Of a DNA stretch of 64,000 nt, positions 11,190 through 26,100 are shown piece after piece. The stretch covers positions 16,178,693 to 16,242,692 of the forward strand of contig NC_086257.1 of assembly GCF_021018805.1 (NCBI RefSeq), written 5' to 3'. The notes beneath the pieces are model-generated. The model did no database searches. It saw only the letters and a list, made by a program, of their open reading frames with translations, and had not been told where the DNA came from. Position numbers and translations under genes: made by a program. Each line of letters starts with the position of its first letter. Position 1 is the first letter of the stretch. This DNA comes from Prinia subflava (Eukaryota; Chordata; Aves; Passeriformes; Cisticolidae).

Positions 11190-14100
11190 CTGGAAGTGAG
11201 AGAGAGAGAGGCCTGAGGGGAAATCACTTGCTGGGATGCTTGCTACACCTCAATGCCTGGAGAGCCTTTCCTGTGCTCCCCAGCACAGAAGGGAACCCTC
11301 AGCCCATGCAGCAGCCTTTGGGCCTGTGCTGGTTGTGCCAAAGGCCTCTGCAGCTGGGCTGAGGGCATCTGTTGCTGGTGGCAAGGGACGAGCAGGGGCA
11401 CTGCCCCATGGCCCTCCCTGCATCACCTGTGCAGTGATATTTGCAGGAAGCTGGTCCCCTTTCCTTTCCCATCTCAAACCTGCAGCCAGCTGCTGGTTCT
11501 GAGTGTGCCCCAGCAAAAGGAACAGGCTTTGTGCTTTGCTTGTGCCACCATAGAGATTTCTGGGGCTGTTTTCTGCCTGGACAAAGCCTGTGGCACAGAT
11601 TATTAACTCCCAGCTGTTGCTGGAGCAACACTGCCTCAGCTTTGCTCCCCTTTACCTTCACAGCACTCTTCAGCTCCAGGGCTTCCTGCTCTCTTTGTTT
11701 TCTCTTGGCCTCCTTGTCTGTCCGGTCAATGATGATGGTTGTCTGGAATGTCAGGCACTGCAAGGAAGCACAGGGGTGGCAAAGGCCGTGACAAACACAT
11801 CCCCTAAATTGCAAGGCCAGCCTTCAGGGCTCACTGTGCCCCGCCATTTGCTAGGACAGGGCTCACCAGGACCCTGGTGCACGGATTCTTTCCCTCTGCT
11901 GCCTACAGGTCTCATCCTTGCTACACACTTCCCACAGCCCTGCCAGGACTGCTCAGCCTGTGGGTTGAGGTGTCCCTCTGCACCAGGGAGCTCCAGGGCA
12001 GCCCAGGGATAATGTGTGAGTGGGGACTTTCCTCGCCCACCTCCATTATTTGATCTTTCCTAGATCCAGATGGCAAATGTTGCTCATTACCACTGTCAGT
12101 CCTCAGGCACTTGTAGCCGCTGCCAAAGTGAAACCTCTCCCAGCCTGGGTGTAATTAACCCCCTGATCCCGTGCTGTAAAATGGCTGGCTGATGACTTCC
12201 CAGGCAACAGCTGCTGGTGGGGAGGACACTTGGTCCCCCAGGCTAAGCAGCAGATGATGTACAAACACACTTGGGGCACTGAGATGACAGTGTACAGAGT
12301 GAAAAATGAGCCCACAAGCAGGGAAACATCCGGCTCCATCCTGTCATCTCCAACCCACGGACGGTAAGGAATGTTTACAAGTAAATTCCTTCTGGTTTTA
12401 AAACACACATTTTTCTAGATGCTTCTCTCTGTCCTGTGCTGCTGTTCTGCTGTGATCAGAGCCCAGCAGTTAACTGAGAACCCAGTGGGGCAGGAATGGT
12501 TCTACCCAGCATCAGCTCCCTGATAACAGAGCTCTGTGCAGCTGGGAATGTGTGTCTGTCTGCAGGAAGGGATGAAGTGCCTTTTCCAGTCTCAGCCTGT
12601 CTTACCCTGACCTTCCCAGGAGGAGATTTGTTCAGACTCAGCAGCAAAGTAAGGTGAGACATACTGATGGGATGGGACAGCACCTCTGCCCTTCACAAAG
12701 GCTGCACGCAGCTCTCTCATTACTTGCTGGTATTTGAAAATAGAGAAACATCATCATCCCTCCTTGATGTCACAGGAGGCAAACAGAAGATAATATCTCA
12801 GCCTCAGGTGACATCTTCCCAAGACAAGTGCTATAATCACAGCCTATGCCTCAAAATTACTGATTTTTTCTGTGGTCCTGGTTCCTTATCCAAATGAGTG
12901 TAGGAGAAAGCCCAATGCAATTTTGCATGGCTGAACACTGAGATGCTGCTGCTGTCTTACCTCCTTGGCAAACTTCTGCAACGTTTCCAAGTTCTCTGCC
13001 TTTAATGCTCTTAGATCATCCAGTTCTTCATCTTTTGCAGTAGTGTCTTTATTATACTTCTCCATCCAGTAATCCAACTTCTCTGTCACCATCTGCATGG
13101 CGAGAGAGTAATGCTCAGCATGGTGCAAAGAGTGCACAGGTGAGAGTTTACTACTATTGCATGGCCTGCTTTCAGGATGGTGGTGAGAGTCCTTTAAATT
13201 GTGCATGGTCAGTGTTTCCTTCTCATCTTGAAAGGATCAACCCCCTAAGACTATTCATAAATTACTTCAGGGCTAGTTTTGTGCAGTCAGTCCTGATGAA
13301 ACAACTGACAGTCTGAAGCCATTCTTTGTGTGTATACAGAAGGAGGGGGCATTAAAAAGCACAGTTTGTCAGTGGGAGAGCTTTTATCCTCTGCCTGCCT
13401 CCCTACCCACTTTCTGGATTAAGCTCAGCACACCAGGAATAAGGTCCCAGGGGACAGCACTTCACACTAGTTCAGGTTGTGAACTTGGCTTTGTGTTCAT
13501 GAATAGGGCAGGTGTTTCTGAAACAGTCCCCCAGATGACTTCCTCCTATTCACCATTAACTTCTCCATAGCAACCACCGTGATTGCTTCCCTGGAAAAAT
13601 AATCTGAGGAAAAGCATCAATCTCATTACGGCATCACAGCTGGACACACAACGGGGATGGAGGGCATGGTCAAACTCCTGTCTGGGGGCCCTGCAAAGCC
13701 ACCAGCTGCTGTCTGAGCTGCTGGAGGTCAGCCAGGCTCAGCGTGTACTTGGGCAGTGCCCTTGCTGGGAGCATTGATCAGACCAAAGCTCTGGGGTGCA
13801 GAGCACACTGGGCAATTGCTCACAAGATACAGCACTGCTTTGCACTCAGATTACATTTTTAAAAACCTATTATCTCCTATTAAATTCTGTACTGGCAGTG
13901 GTGTCAGGTACCCTGCAGTAGTCCAGATTTTCTTCCCATCATACCATTTATGAGAGGCTTTGCAGCATTATTCACTGTAAAGTTATTCACTGTTAATGAT
14001 AGGAATGCTCTGAACCTCTGAATCAACACCACAAGGACATTCATGCTGCTGAAAATGTGTACAATAGTTGTGGGTTAGCAATGATCCAACCCCAATTCTT

Positions 14101-17100
14101 CCTCACATGAGGCTGGACTGGCCTTTTGGCCAACAGTTTGTGTCAGTCCCTCCTCAGTGTCCCTCCCCTCCGTGCAGCCCTTGGGTCTCTGAAGCTGCTG
14201 CCCTTACTCTGGGCTCTTCACTGCGGTGCTGGGAGCCCCAGTGACTGCCAAGGAGGGTCTAAATAAAATTCCAATTAGCCAAATACAACTATCTGAGAGA
14301 GGAAAAATCCATAACACCTGAATAAACAATGTAATTCATTACATGAACCCTAATTTTAAGGAAATGTAGCAAATATTTGTAGCAAATCGCAAGCCTGGGA
14401 GAGCTGGGTTATGATTTGAGAACAAGTAATCATTCAAACTGCAGCAGTCATGAACCTGCTACATTTGATGGAGCAGTAACTGTTTGCCTTTAGGCACTAA
14501 TTGATGGTGAGGTGTTTATAGGTTGCTATTTGAAGCATTAGCTGACAGTCACACATACCTGATATTGTTGCATGAGTAAATTTTCAGTCTCTGTGTGAAG
14601 TTGAATCTCCTTATCAGTTTTGCTCTTCAAATTCTGTAATCAGAGCAGACAGAACCCGTGTGAGATAATGTTGATGTGTTATGTGTGTGCACACTGCTGC
14701 TGAAAGCTGAGTAAAAGTGCTGGAGCTCTGGGTAGTCCACAGACATTTTTTCCAGTGGTAAAATCAGCCAAGGCAGTCCCTGCTCCTGGGCCATCCATGA
14801 AAAAGGGACAATTAGATCAGACCTTGATCAGTCAAAAGAAGCTTGCAAAACCAGAAGAGTTTTCTAGTCCAGTTCACCTTATGGCCACACAAGCAGCTCT
14901 ATCTGTATAATCTGCTGGGGGCACTGCTGGGAGCTCAGGTTGCTAATGCCTTTCTAACCACCCCTTTGGATATACTTCAAGGTCTGATTTTCTGGCCATG
15001 CCATTACTTTAAGCATTCCCTGTCTCCTAAAGCCATGCCGTCCTTGTTGGTGCTGTTTGAAGCATCATACAGAGAAGCAATAGAAGAGATAAAGGTGTCT
15101 AACCCCACAGAGTTTCCTGATGCAGTTCAAACAGCTGTGCTGGTGACTATAATGGAGAACACAGAGGGCTCTTCCCTAGCTAGATGGAGATGCCTTCCAG
15201 TGTGGGCCATGGGGAAGGGCTTACCTGGATTTCTGTCTCCAGGGCATCCTCTGCACTGCTGCACTTTTTCTGGGTTAGGTGGGTCTGGAGGTCTGTGGTT
15301 TTCTTCATGTAGTAGCTCTGCATGTTCAATTTGGCCATCCTCTCCTGAAGCTTATCTTTGAGGCAATCAATAACCTTATCTCGGTTCTAGTGGAGACAAA
15401 AGCAGCACAAAAACCTGGAGAATGAGGTCAGCTCAGCCACTCCCTGATAAGGTCAGAAGAGACAAAGCCATAGGCTTCACTTTCCCTGAATGTTGCTCCA
15501 TTTCAAGGAGCATTTCAAAGGCTAGTTTGATCTGTAACCCATATAAAGAGCAATAAACTCATCAGCAAGGAGTGATTGCCTCTGGAGGGGTGGACTGAAG
15601 AACAGAGTGGGACAAGAAGGCAGGCCTGCTCTCTGGTCAAGAAGTCAACTCAGTCATGCTTAGGATAAATATGAAAAAAAAACCCCAAATAATTTTAACC
15701 ACTTAAAATTAGGCTTTACTTTTACTAACACCTTGCATTAGACCATCTCAGTGAATAAGTATCTGTAAGAGGACAATAATGTCTCAGCCCTACAAAAGCC
15801 AGTTTGTTATCTTAAAGTATACTTTATTCCTTGGATTTATTTTTTTTCTAGCTATGCAGCAACTGTATAAACACAGCCTCAGGAACAGGTGCAAATCTAT
15901 TCCTGACTTGCTTGTATTTTCAGATAATTCTTTCTTGAAGTCTTACCAGGTAGATGGTGCCCACTTTGTTATGAAAACATACACCCAAGGCAGGGAAGCA
16001 GTGTCAAGGAAAAGCTGGCTATGAGGTCCCAGCCTCTCCCCATGCCTTGCTTTGCAATGGAGCTGAGCTTTCCTGGAGCAAAAAGCTCAGATTTCTGTTC
16101 CCTAGAGCTCTCCCATGGGCCAGAATCCTGAGAGGTTTGTCCAGCTTTTGGAGCATGCTCAGGAAGCAAAGTGCATTTGCTTGATTTGGGATTGCTGTGT
16201 TGTTTACTTCTTTTTAATTAATTTATTTGAATAACAGATAAAGGTTCATTACCCTGGGGTTGGAACTTGGGACAAATGCCTGTAAAATGAAGACTTTTTT
16301 ATTGAGTTAAAAAGGTCATCAAAGCTTCCTGTGTAATTATGCAAGATCAATGTGAATGCACCCAACTGCTCCATCACAGCCTTTCTCTTTGCTTCCCTGC
16401 CATGCTGTGGTGGGTTTGATATTCATCAGCCAAACCTCCACAGCTGAAGATGAAGATGAAATACCAAAGTTCTGGCATTTTTTGAAGCCCACATATCTTG
16501 CCTTTGAAGCACCTCACATTCCTTAGCTGAGTAAACATGGAAAAATGCCACAGGAAGAAGCCAGCTCAACAGTGCTGTGTTTGAAAGCCCTCGCAGTATG
16601 ACTCATTTGAAAAAGGTCTCCTTATAAGAAGTTTGGGACAGTTAAAAGGAAAGTCCTTCTTTCTGCATCCCTTGTCATATATAGGAAGAGTAGAGTACAT
16701 TTATGAGGCTCAGGATAATTGGCTGATGCTGTTTTGTGGGTTCAAAGGTGTTCACATGTTTTTGAAGGTTTCAAATACCAGATTCTATTTTTATGGCCGT
16801 ATCATCATATGACTGCAGACAGCTACAGACATGAGCTGTTTGTGCCTCATGAAGGTTTATGGTCTTTGTTTTCCCTGGCATGGAATTTTGGTGGCCTTTG
16901 GGAAGAGTTGTGTTCCTGGTCAGTAGACAGGAGATGAGAGTGTACCACTCTATTTTGAGATTGTTTTCCTGGGTCGTGGTGGAATCGTGTCTAAATTGAA
17001 GAACCAGCAGAGAGACTGAGGAGATGCTAATTTAAAAAAAAGCAAACCCACAACTTTTTGTGGCACTGAGACTCAGGGAAGACAAGCCCTGCTGATGTCA

Positions 17101-20100
17101 GTGTGTTACTGCTATGTGCTCAAAAACTGAAAATTGGCCAGAAAATAAGGGTTCAGCCTAGGTTACAAAGTACTCTGAGAGTTGGGACAAAGCATGAACT
17201 TCTCACCAGGTTATTTTCTTTTCCATTTCACATTTGAGTAAAGAAAAACGTGCTTTTGATTCTTGTGCCCCAGGCCTCAGCCAGGATGGGGCCCATCTGC
17301 TCTGTTGTTTTCTCTGTTGAGTGGCATGTCTGTGGTTTGGATTTGGTCTGTGGTGTTGTAAAACATCCTGGTGAGAGGTGAGGAGTCTGGGGGCTTGGTT
17401 ACACAATCCAAAGCAGACGGGAAGTGAAATGCAAAACCCACTGGTGGTTTATGGCAGCGTCTGCCTGGCCAGGGAAAGCCAGCTGCAGGCATGAGGGCAC
17501 CTCCTGCTGCAGGACCTGGTGCTGCAGAGCCGGGGCACGTTTGGGATTTAGCTGAAGGTAGTAAATGCAGCAGTAAATGCCCACAAGCTGTGGGTACCAT
17601 CTGCAGAGTGTGCTGTTCCCTGAATTCAGGGACAGTAACTGGGAAAATGAGTTAATATTTATTCATTCTGGTTTATCATAGCAACAGTCCATGCCAGGAC
17701 ACGGAACGCTTTCATAGCTGATGCAGTAAATCTCTGGGCTGCTTATTTGGGATGACTTCAGTATTGAATCTGCCAAACCAAATCATCCTTCATGTCCAAA
17801 AGTATCAAAAAACTGGCAGAGACCAAGATCAAAACCCACGAAATAGTTGTCAGGAGCCAGTCTGCTTCACAAGCAGGTAAACAAGCTGATTTTCTCTGAT
17901 CTCTGAGCTCACAGACATCAGCTCAGGGGCCTGTCTGCTGTCACCTGGTGCCACAGGAGTCTTCCCCACAGATGCTGTTTGGCTGCAAAAGCAGCTGCAC
18001 TTAGCTGGAGACCTTATCCACACTCCTGTGTTTTCATTTACTTTGATTTATCTTTCTTGTAAGTGCCACCAAGATCTCCCAGCTCTTCCACAGCAATTAG
18101 TGTTTACAGTCATAAAATACAGCTGGTTACAAAAATAGCCCTCAGGAGTAAACAGTGAGGAATTCTCCAGCAGTCCCATGCTGCCCATTTGGCAGGGGAA
18201 GGAGTGCTGCTCTGTGCTGATGGAGAGCTTTGCTCTGCCTTGCTCCCACACAGAGTGCTCAGAGCTCAAGGCTCTTCCTGGCAGCTGTGGCATCTCAGTT
18301 TGCAGGGCTGGAGATGTGCTTGGATCCACACACCTGCTGCAGCCTCCCCTGAAACCACAACAGGCAGCCCTGCAGGCACTTCAGTGAGGCTCTGCCTGCA
18401 TCACTGGCCCAGCTCCAGAACACCCTCAGGGAATGTCTGTGCCCAAGGGACAGCAGGGCTGGCTGTCACCTGGCCTTGACAGAACAGCTTCTGCAGCCAG
18501 CTCAGCACCAGTGCCAGCAGCTGCAGCAGAGCCCCAGGAGGGGCAGTTTGCTGGCACAGGGAGCAGAGCTGTTGGCAGCAGCACTATGGAAAATCCTGCC
18601 CCTCTGGAGCCAGGTTTGGATCTAGTGCACCAGCTCCAGGTCCTGCAGTGCTCCTTGGGGCTCTGCCAGCAGGGAAGCTCAGGACCATCACAGACCTTGT
18701 GCTTTCTACTGTAATCATTCTGTGCATATCTCCAGTAGAAACATGCACCAGTGGGTGTGTATGTGTGTTTAAAACATTCCACAGAACACTCCACTGATGC
18801 AGTTGTCCTCCCGGGAGAGGAAAAGGGAAGAAACATGATGGGTTTTAATCTTAGTACTAAAAAGCATGAGTCAAGAGATGCACTGATACAGTGATCTGGG
18901 TGTGTTATGACAACTGACAAAGAATTAAAGTTACAGACCTGTTTTCACTGGTACTGTGGTGCAGTGCCTTGGATTTCTGTCTATTTGGTAGCTGTAATAT
19001 TACTGCTTGTTATAAAATGACACTACTACCTGCACACATGTATGACATGAGTACACCCCAAAACCTACAGGACATAAAATGTCTTCAGGTGAGGAGCAAT
19101 GCAAGAATGCTGAATTTTACATTCCTAATTTTTTATGTTAAGTGGTATAATCCTATATGACATTAATCTGCTTCAAAATGTGCACAGACTGCTGTTACTT
19201 GTCCAGGAAACCAGAGAAAGTGAGTATTTTATAGAAACTAGAAAATGAACACTGCAGCAGCAAACAGATCCCTTGCAGCCAAATCTGAGCTACCAGTGCT
19301 GCTCCTGTGCAGAGAGGTAAGAACAAAACCAGATGCACCGTTTCAGCTCCTTTAGGGACATCAGTGCTTTCCAAGAGAAAACAAAACAAAGAACATTTAG
19401 CATTTGATTTGTGTTCCATTAGAAAGAAAAATGAGCTGAGCAGGCTAATACACTATTAATTAGCATCTTATTAAGAGGTAGAAAGGCTGAAAATAAAAAT
19501 TCACAGCAACATGAGTGAGACAAAGGCCGTGTTTTTCTGGTTCCAGGATTAGATTTGCTCGCTTTTGTTTTCTCAGCCATGTAGGCTTTTGTCTACAGGT
19601 CTGTGCATTATTACTGTTGTTCAAAGTAGTCCAAAGTCAGCGAAGCTGTATTTTTATTTTTAATTAGTTGGCAAGGTGACAAATCATGCAAGTGTCTGTA
19701 AAACTGCCTATGGGAAAATCCCATATGAAGCAAACAGAAATTACTCTTCCTTGAGAGACATAGTGAGACACCATTATTTTTGGCACAGGAGGAAAGCAGT
19801 ACTTTAAAGTAGTCTTGTCTTTGATTTGTTATCAAAGCTGAAACTATAAGGAAGCTCAGAAAAGGACTTTTAAGCTTGAAATATTAAAAAAAAAATCTCA
19901 GATGAGTGCAAATCCCACTTGATGATGCAAAACCCAAGAACTGAATTAGCACTGAAAGGACAAAAAGAAGACCTCCCCTCAACAAGGGAGCTACACACAC
20001 TTTTATGACTGCAGGAGGTAGGAGAGGTGCAGGGCAGGACACAGAGAAGTGGCCCCTGACTGCAGAGTGCCAGGATATTGCTACTGGTACAAGACAGGAT

Positions 20101-23100
20101 GATTACAGCCCCTGGAGAGGCATTAACCAGGACTGGGTACGTATATTGTGTGCACAGACATGGTGAGGTTTGAAGAGCACTACACAGATGGAGAACTGTC
20201 AGACTCATCATTCACCAGCCTGGGGAGTGGGAGAGCAGGAACTTCCCAGGAGCCGTCAGAGTCTGACTGAGAAGGGACAGTGTGAGAAGCAAACAGGTCC
20301 CTCATGTTTTCACAATTGTCCTGTATTTGCAATTAAACTTTCCACTGCACATGCATCCAGGCTGCCAACACAAAGCCTTCATGTTCTACAAACCAAACTC
20401 CACCAGCATGTCTGGGGCTTAAAATTCCTCTCTGTAATCAACTATATCCCAGTTTGATTACTATCCACATTTTTGTCCAAAAACAAAACTCAGTGACACC
20501 AATTCCTTCCTCAGATGCTCTTGCTGTGCTCTTGCTCACTACTGAACCAAGTGTCAGGTTCTTGTTCCTTCCCCCAGCCCCTCTACAGCTACAGCTCTGC
20601 CCCAGCTTGCCTTCTGCTTGTTTGCTATCACACATCTCCTGCCTCAGCAGGGCCAGGCCACATTTCCATGTTGAATGAGCATCAAGTCTGAGCTGTCTGG
20701 TGAGCATCAAAGTGACCACTGATAAGCTATTCAATTGATCTGCACTTGTGTAGCAAGTCTGACATTTCCAGAATGCCCCATATTTACTGTGCATGCACAC
20801 ACCCTTTGCATGATGCAGACAGAAGGGCTGAAGCTTTCCAGAAAGATTAAGTTGACAGCATATGTGCAATAACATTGATCTGCCCTTGTGTAGGCATGTT
20901 TGGGATTTTTTGATGTCTGGAAGCCTAGAAAAACAGATGAATAGAATGACACTTCCCTCAGATGAAAATGTAGGTAGAAAAATGGCCTGCCCCTGTGATA
21001 GGTGTCTGTCTTTCCCACTCCCTTTGGCACACGTCCCTCTGTGCCAAATGATCTGCCATGACTGAGTATAACAGAACCTTAGATACTGTTATATACAGAT
21101 AACCTCTTTCTTACTGATTGCAGGTATCTCTGCTTTGTCACTCACTCCCAGCAGAGTATTTGAGATATTCTAATTTGACCACAGTCTCTCATCATCATGA
21201 GCATTTTGAGCTCCAATTTGAAAACCATCAGACACTGCTCTTGATGCCATTAGTGGGCTTATTCCAAATACAAATCTTTATTGTAATTTTTCTGCTTCTA
21301 AGTGGTGGATCATTGTGTACGGCCATGGCCTCTCTGAGTGCTAGTTCCTGGGCAGCAGAGGCCAGCTTCCTAACAGGCTTCCCCCTGGCAAGATGCCCAG
21401 TGCTAAGTGTTCTCACCTGAAGGTCTTTTTCAGCTTGTTTCTTGACATCTTGCAGCTGTTTCTGGAGTGCCATTATCTCCTTCTTTCCTTTTTCCTCCCT
21501 GAAGTGGAAAAATACAATCACTTGAATATATCAAAAAAGACAAGAGCTGTTTACCTAAGAAGGGGAACTTCCTGTCTCCTGATACCTTGTGGTAAGATAA
21601 ACAGAGACCTCTCACCAAAACTACTGACTTGGTCAGTAAATCCTGAAAGAAAAGGTGCACAGACTGAGCAAGGCAGATGGCAACAAAAGGGAGAACAAGC
21701 CAAAAAAACCACAAACCACCCAGGGGATGCTCAAGCCTGGAATGGATTTGAGTATGATGCAATTACTATAGTGGAGGGGGACAGTGCCTGTCATTGAGGC
21801 ACAGTTTCTACATTTAGGCACAAATGCCCCTGATTCTACGCAGAAGCAAACCTGAGCAGCAGAGAGTGCCAAACTGTGTTATTATGATTACAAGAATGTT
21901 GTTTCTTTCATATCAGACCTAAAATCTTCCAAAGAACACTGCCCCAGGTTCTGGGATCCACAAAGGGATCTGAGTGAAGACCAAAAGCTAGAGAAGTGTT
22001 CAACTGTCTAAAACTAAACAGACACAGTAAATATTCTAGGTATTATTATCTTATTTCACTCAAAGTGCTTCTCTAAGCGTTTATGCTTATTAGCTTTAAA
22101 CCAGTAAATATTACAGTTGGCCTCTGAAACTTTGTATTCTGTTCCAATCTTACAATCACACGTGCATTTCATTTTCAGAGTCCTTATCTGGGTGACTGAT
22201 GAACAAAAGCTCCTGATAAGGAGTCCCCTGTGTCTCACTGCAGATGGCTTTCAGAACAGAGTATTTACACAAAACCAGACAAGTATTTATTATCTTGAAA
22301 GACAGATCAAGTTCATTCCATGAAAAGAATGTATAATACAACATGGCTAGCTATGATTGACAGAAGGGGATAAAAAAAGATTATGTCCTTTCTGATCATC
22401 ATTTGTCTGCTATTTTCTACCTTTCAGTATTGGATAGTTACTCCACAGCCAATTGCTAATCTCTTTCCTGCTTTCTGTCCCTTCCATGGATAAACAATAA
22501 ACCCCTTGATTTTAGGCAGTGGAAGAGTTGGGTTTCATGCTTGAAGTCACACATTCCACTGAAGCTGAGGATCTGCCCTGGAGGCAGATCCCTGAGCCAC
22601 CACAAGAGCTGTTCCAGTAGGTTGGACTCCTGACAAATCACGACTGAGAGCAGCTTTGCTGTGCACCCTCAATGATGGGCCCGAGCCACTCCACTGAGGT
22701 AGCTTTAAAGTGGTCAAATATTTGTCTAATGACTGCAGTTCTCTCTGACAATCTTGGGATTGAACCAGAGCTTTGCATACTAAAAAACCACCAAACCTCT
22801 AGAGCTCCAAAGTTTGAGCTAAGAAATCACCAGTTTGAGCTGAGAGGATAAAACATGTGTACCCTGAAAGATTTGGGACAGAAGAGAATCACAGCACAGT
22901 GGCTGGTGGATTAGCCTTAAATGAGACACCTCTGTCACCATCTGTGCTAACCCCTCCCTGCTGCTGGGAAAAGGAGCCTATTAGCATATGGGTCAGAGCA
23001 GCTTCTCCTGGGGATCAGACATCCTAAAGGCCATATGTTGCTGGCCCTGATTTGAACAGATTCTCTGCTACTCTGGCTTTCACTGAGGACAGGAGTTAAA

Positions 23101-26100
23101 GATCAAGGAGCTCCTACATCCCATTATGTTTTAATTGAAATGAGGCATTTGCACTAATTCAGCCACTGGTGTCCACCGTGGTCAAAGCTCAGGCAATTCC
23201 TAGCTCAGATCAATATCAGACCCATCCACTTTTTCTGTCCAAAGGGGAAAAATTGCAGTTTTCGAAGCAAACAGAATAATTCAAGTTTTAAAAAGTATCC
23301 CTTTTGTATTTTGGTTTAATTGGGTTTTATTTCCTTTTCAGCATGTACTGAGTGGGAATGGCTTTCAGCATTTTAACAGGGAAGAACTGAAGACAACACT
23401 GACCTTTTGATGATGTCAAAAAACTTGTTCTTTTTTGCCTTCTCTCTCTCATTAGCATCTGTTAGGCTACTAAATGTTCCCAGTTCCTCCATCTTTTGAA
23501 TAGTGACTGTAATTATTTCACTTGCATACTGCCTGCCAGGAAAAGAAACACAGCAGCACTTAAAGGTGCTGCTAGTACAGTGTCTGGCACTTTTATCCAT
23601 TACTGTTTACAGAAAAATGTAAGGAGATAAAAGATTTCCCTTTTCTGGTCTTTTGTCCTATCAAACCCAGGAGTGCTCCTCCCATGATATCTGCTTATTG
23701 TATGTCAGGAGAACTCAGGAGCTGGTTGAAGTCTGTAATTTAAAAATGTTGCCCTGCATGCCCTGGGAAATTGCAAAGAGGCACAAACATATCCATGCTG
23801 GGCCAGACTGTGTTGCCATTAAGAAGGCTGCTGGCCTGCAGTAGTGATGGCAGGTGCATCTTGGCAAATGAGACCTGGCAATGCAGTACTTGGGCTTGTC
23901 CAGTTTATTGAATGTCATGATGCATGTGGCATTGACATTTTAACTGCATTTCCCTCATTTGTGTTTGAATCTTCTTTAAACCCATTGTTGAAATGACATT
24001 AAATGACAGAAGCCAGGATGCAGAAAAATGCATAATGAGCATTCAGCTCTATAATCTCTTTCAAACCAAAGGCTGCTGGTATTTCTGCAAATCAGGGCAC
24101 TGGTTTAGGTGCAGGAATAAAGTTTTTATATACATTACCTTTTCTATAATGGCTATAACTGCCACAGAAGCTCAGTGTGTCCTGCAGAATGACCGAGTTA
24201 AAAAACAAGGCTCAGATCTCCTTTTGTATGTGGGATCTGCAAAAGAAACCTGGCTCCAGACACCAGAACATGAGCACTGCTTGATGCCTGGCATGATTTT
24301 TACCCAGGCAACCATTATCAATGGGCTAATGTTTTAGCCCCATTCAAAATAAACTGCTGCATTAAGTAGTCCCAGAGGCAAGCAAAGGCCAGAACTAAAT
24401 GGTCTATGAAGGATACCACTGCTATCCTTAGAGGAACTTCCAGACAGAGACTGATGTACTCTGGCAGTCAGAGAGCAAGGAATTTATATTTTTGCTTTCA
24501 AGAGATAGACTGAGAGCTTTACAGCTCTGAGCATCCCTCATAGGTGCTTCACTCACCTGTCAGCATAAATTTTTTTGAGCTTCTGAGCAGCCCGACTGGT
24601 GCGTTTCTTGGAGCTTTTGGAAGAACGGCAAGTGCTTTTTTGATCTTCAGTTTTGCCCTGCTGCTGCTTGTGTTGAGTGTTTTTCAGGGTTGTGGAGGTA
24701 GCTGCTTCCCCACTCTCTTGCTCTGCTGACACAAGCTCTGGGGAGTTAATATCCAGCTCCTCCCGGATCATTTCTTTCATTTCCTAGAGGGGAATTAAAG
24801 GGGATAAAGGAAATAAGAGAATAAGGGAAGAGGGAAAAGGGAATAAGAGAGACCTGCTTGCACATTGCATAGCAGAACTGAGCCCTCTGCAACATTGTGT
24901 GAGAGGAAGGACAATTAGTAGTAAACTAGAATGAAATTATACTGAGAGCAGCTGACAGTCCAGGTCACATTCTGCAAAGAGTGGAAGATCAGAAACATTT
25001 ATATTGGTTAGTTTTGAGCACAGATTGCAGCTCATTGAGGTTTATGGGTTCAAAAGTCCTAAAGCGACAGGACTAGAAAAGGCCTAAAAAGGTGAATTCG
25101 TCCACTCCAAGAGATGGTGCTTCAGATTGTTCTTAATCTGACATGTTCTTAATGGCCTCCAGCAGTGGAAACTACACACCCTCCTGTCAGTGCCAGCACC
25201 TCAAAACTTTCTTTACCATAAGAAAGTTTTTTCTCCTCAACAGCATTTGAACCCCTGCCTTGTTGTCCTGGCCTCTGAAGTCATTGCCTCCTTTTTTGCA
25301 GCAGTTTTTACAAACTGGAAGACTGTTAGCCTGTTTCTCCTCCTCCTTCTCTCCATCTTAGGCATTTCCCACTGTCTGTCACCACAACCTTTCCCTACAA
25401 TATTATTGTTATAAATAGAGCTGTGTGAAAATTAAGGTAATAAAAAATATTAGAAATATTTTAATTTTTTTTTTTAAATAAAAGCAGACTTTATGCTTAG
25501 CAGGTTTTTTGAGAGAGTAACAGCAGAGGAAATATAACATGAATTCAAAGGACAAATTCAAAATATTGGCAGCTCTCACCTTCCTGGAAAGGTATCTAGT
25601 GATTGAGTACAGTTTCATTAAAAAAAGAAAATCCCCCCAAAATGCAAAAGCACATTATAAAATCAGCTAAGCTCTTTCTTCTAGGAAATTCTCTGCTTTA
25701 TGTGATATGGATAAAATGCAGGTGGCATTAAAAGAGAACATTTTCTTGCCTGCCTACCAGCATTTCTGTGGCTGAACACTTCATAACAGCACTGCTGACT
25801 GCAGCTAACACAGTCTCTGCCGGCCCCATCCCTGTCTGCAGCTGCCTGCTCCCCACCCCGGGCTGCCTGGGGAAGTGGACAGAGAACTCACTGTGATGAA
25901 ACATTTTCCAGCAAAAAGGAAAAAAAAAAAAAGTTATTTTTAGTAGCACCAGTTCTCAGTCCAGATCCCTCCACAACCACACACACATTTGTGCCAGCAG
26001 AGCAGAGAGGGCAGAGTTAAAACAAGTGGTCAGGGCAGCAGCTGTGGATGCCAGGAGTACTTCCAAAAATTTACTTGTCAGGCAAGTCAAGCAAGGCTGT

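Noticed and set aside
10438..11199. A 253-codon + strand open frame
   Set aside because: It runs antisense through the IQCG IQ-motif exon and the intergenic spacer, has a composition typical of chance frames, and shows no recognisable domain.
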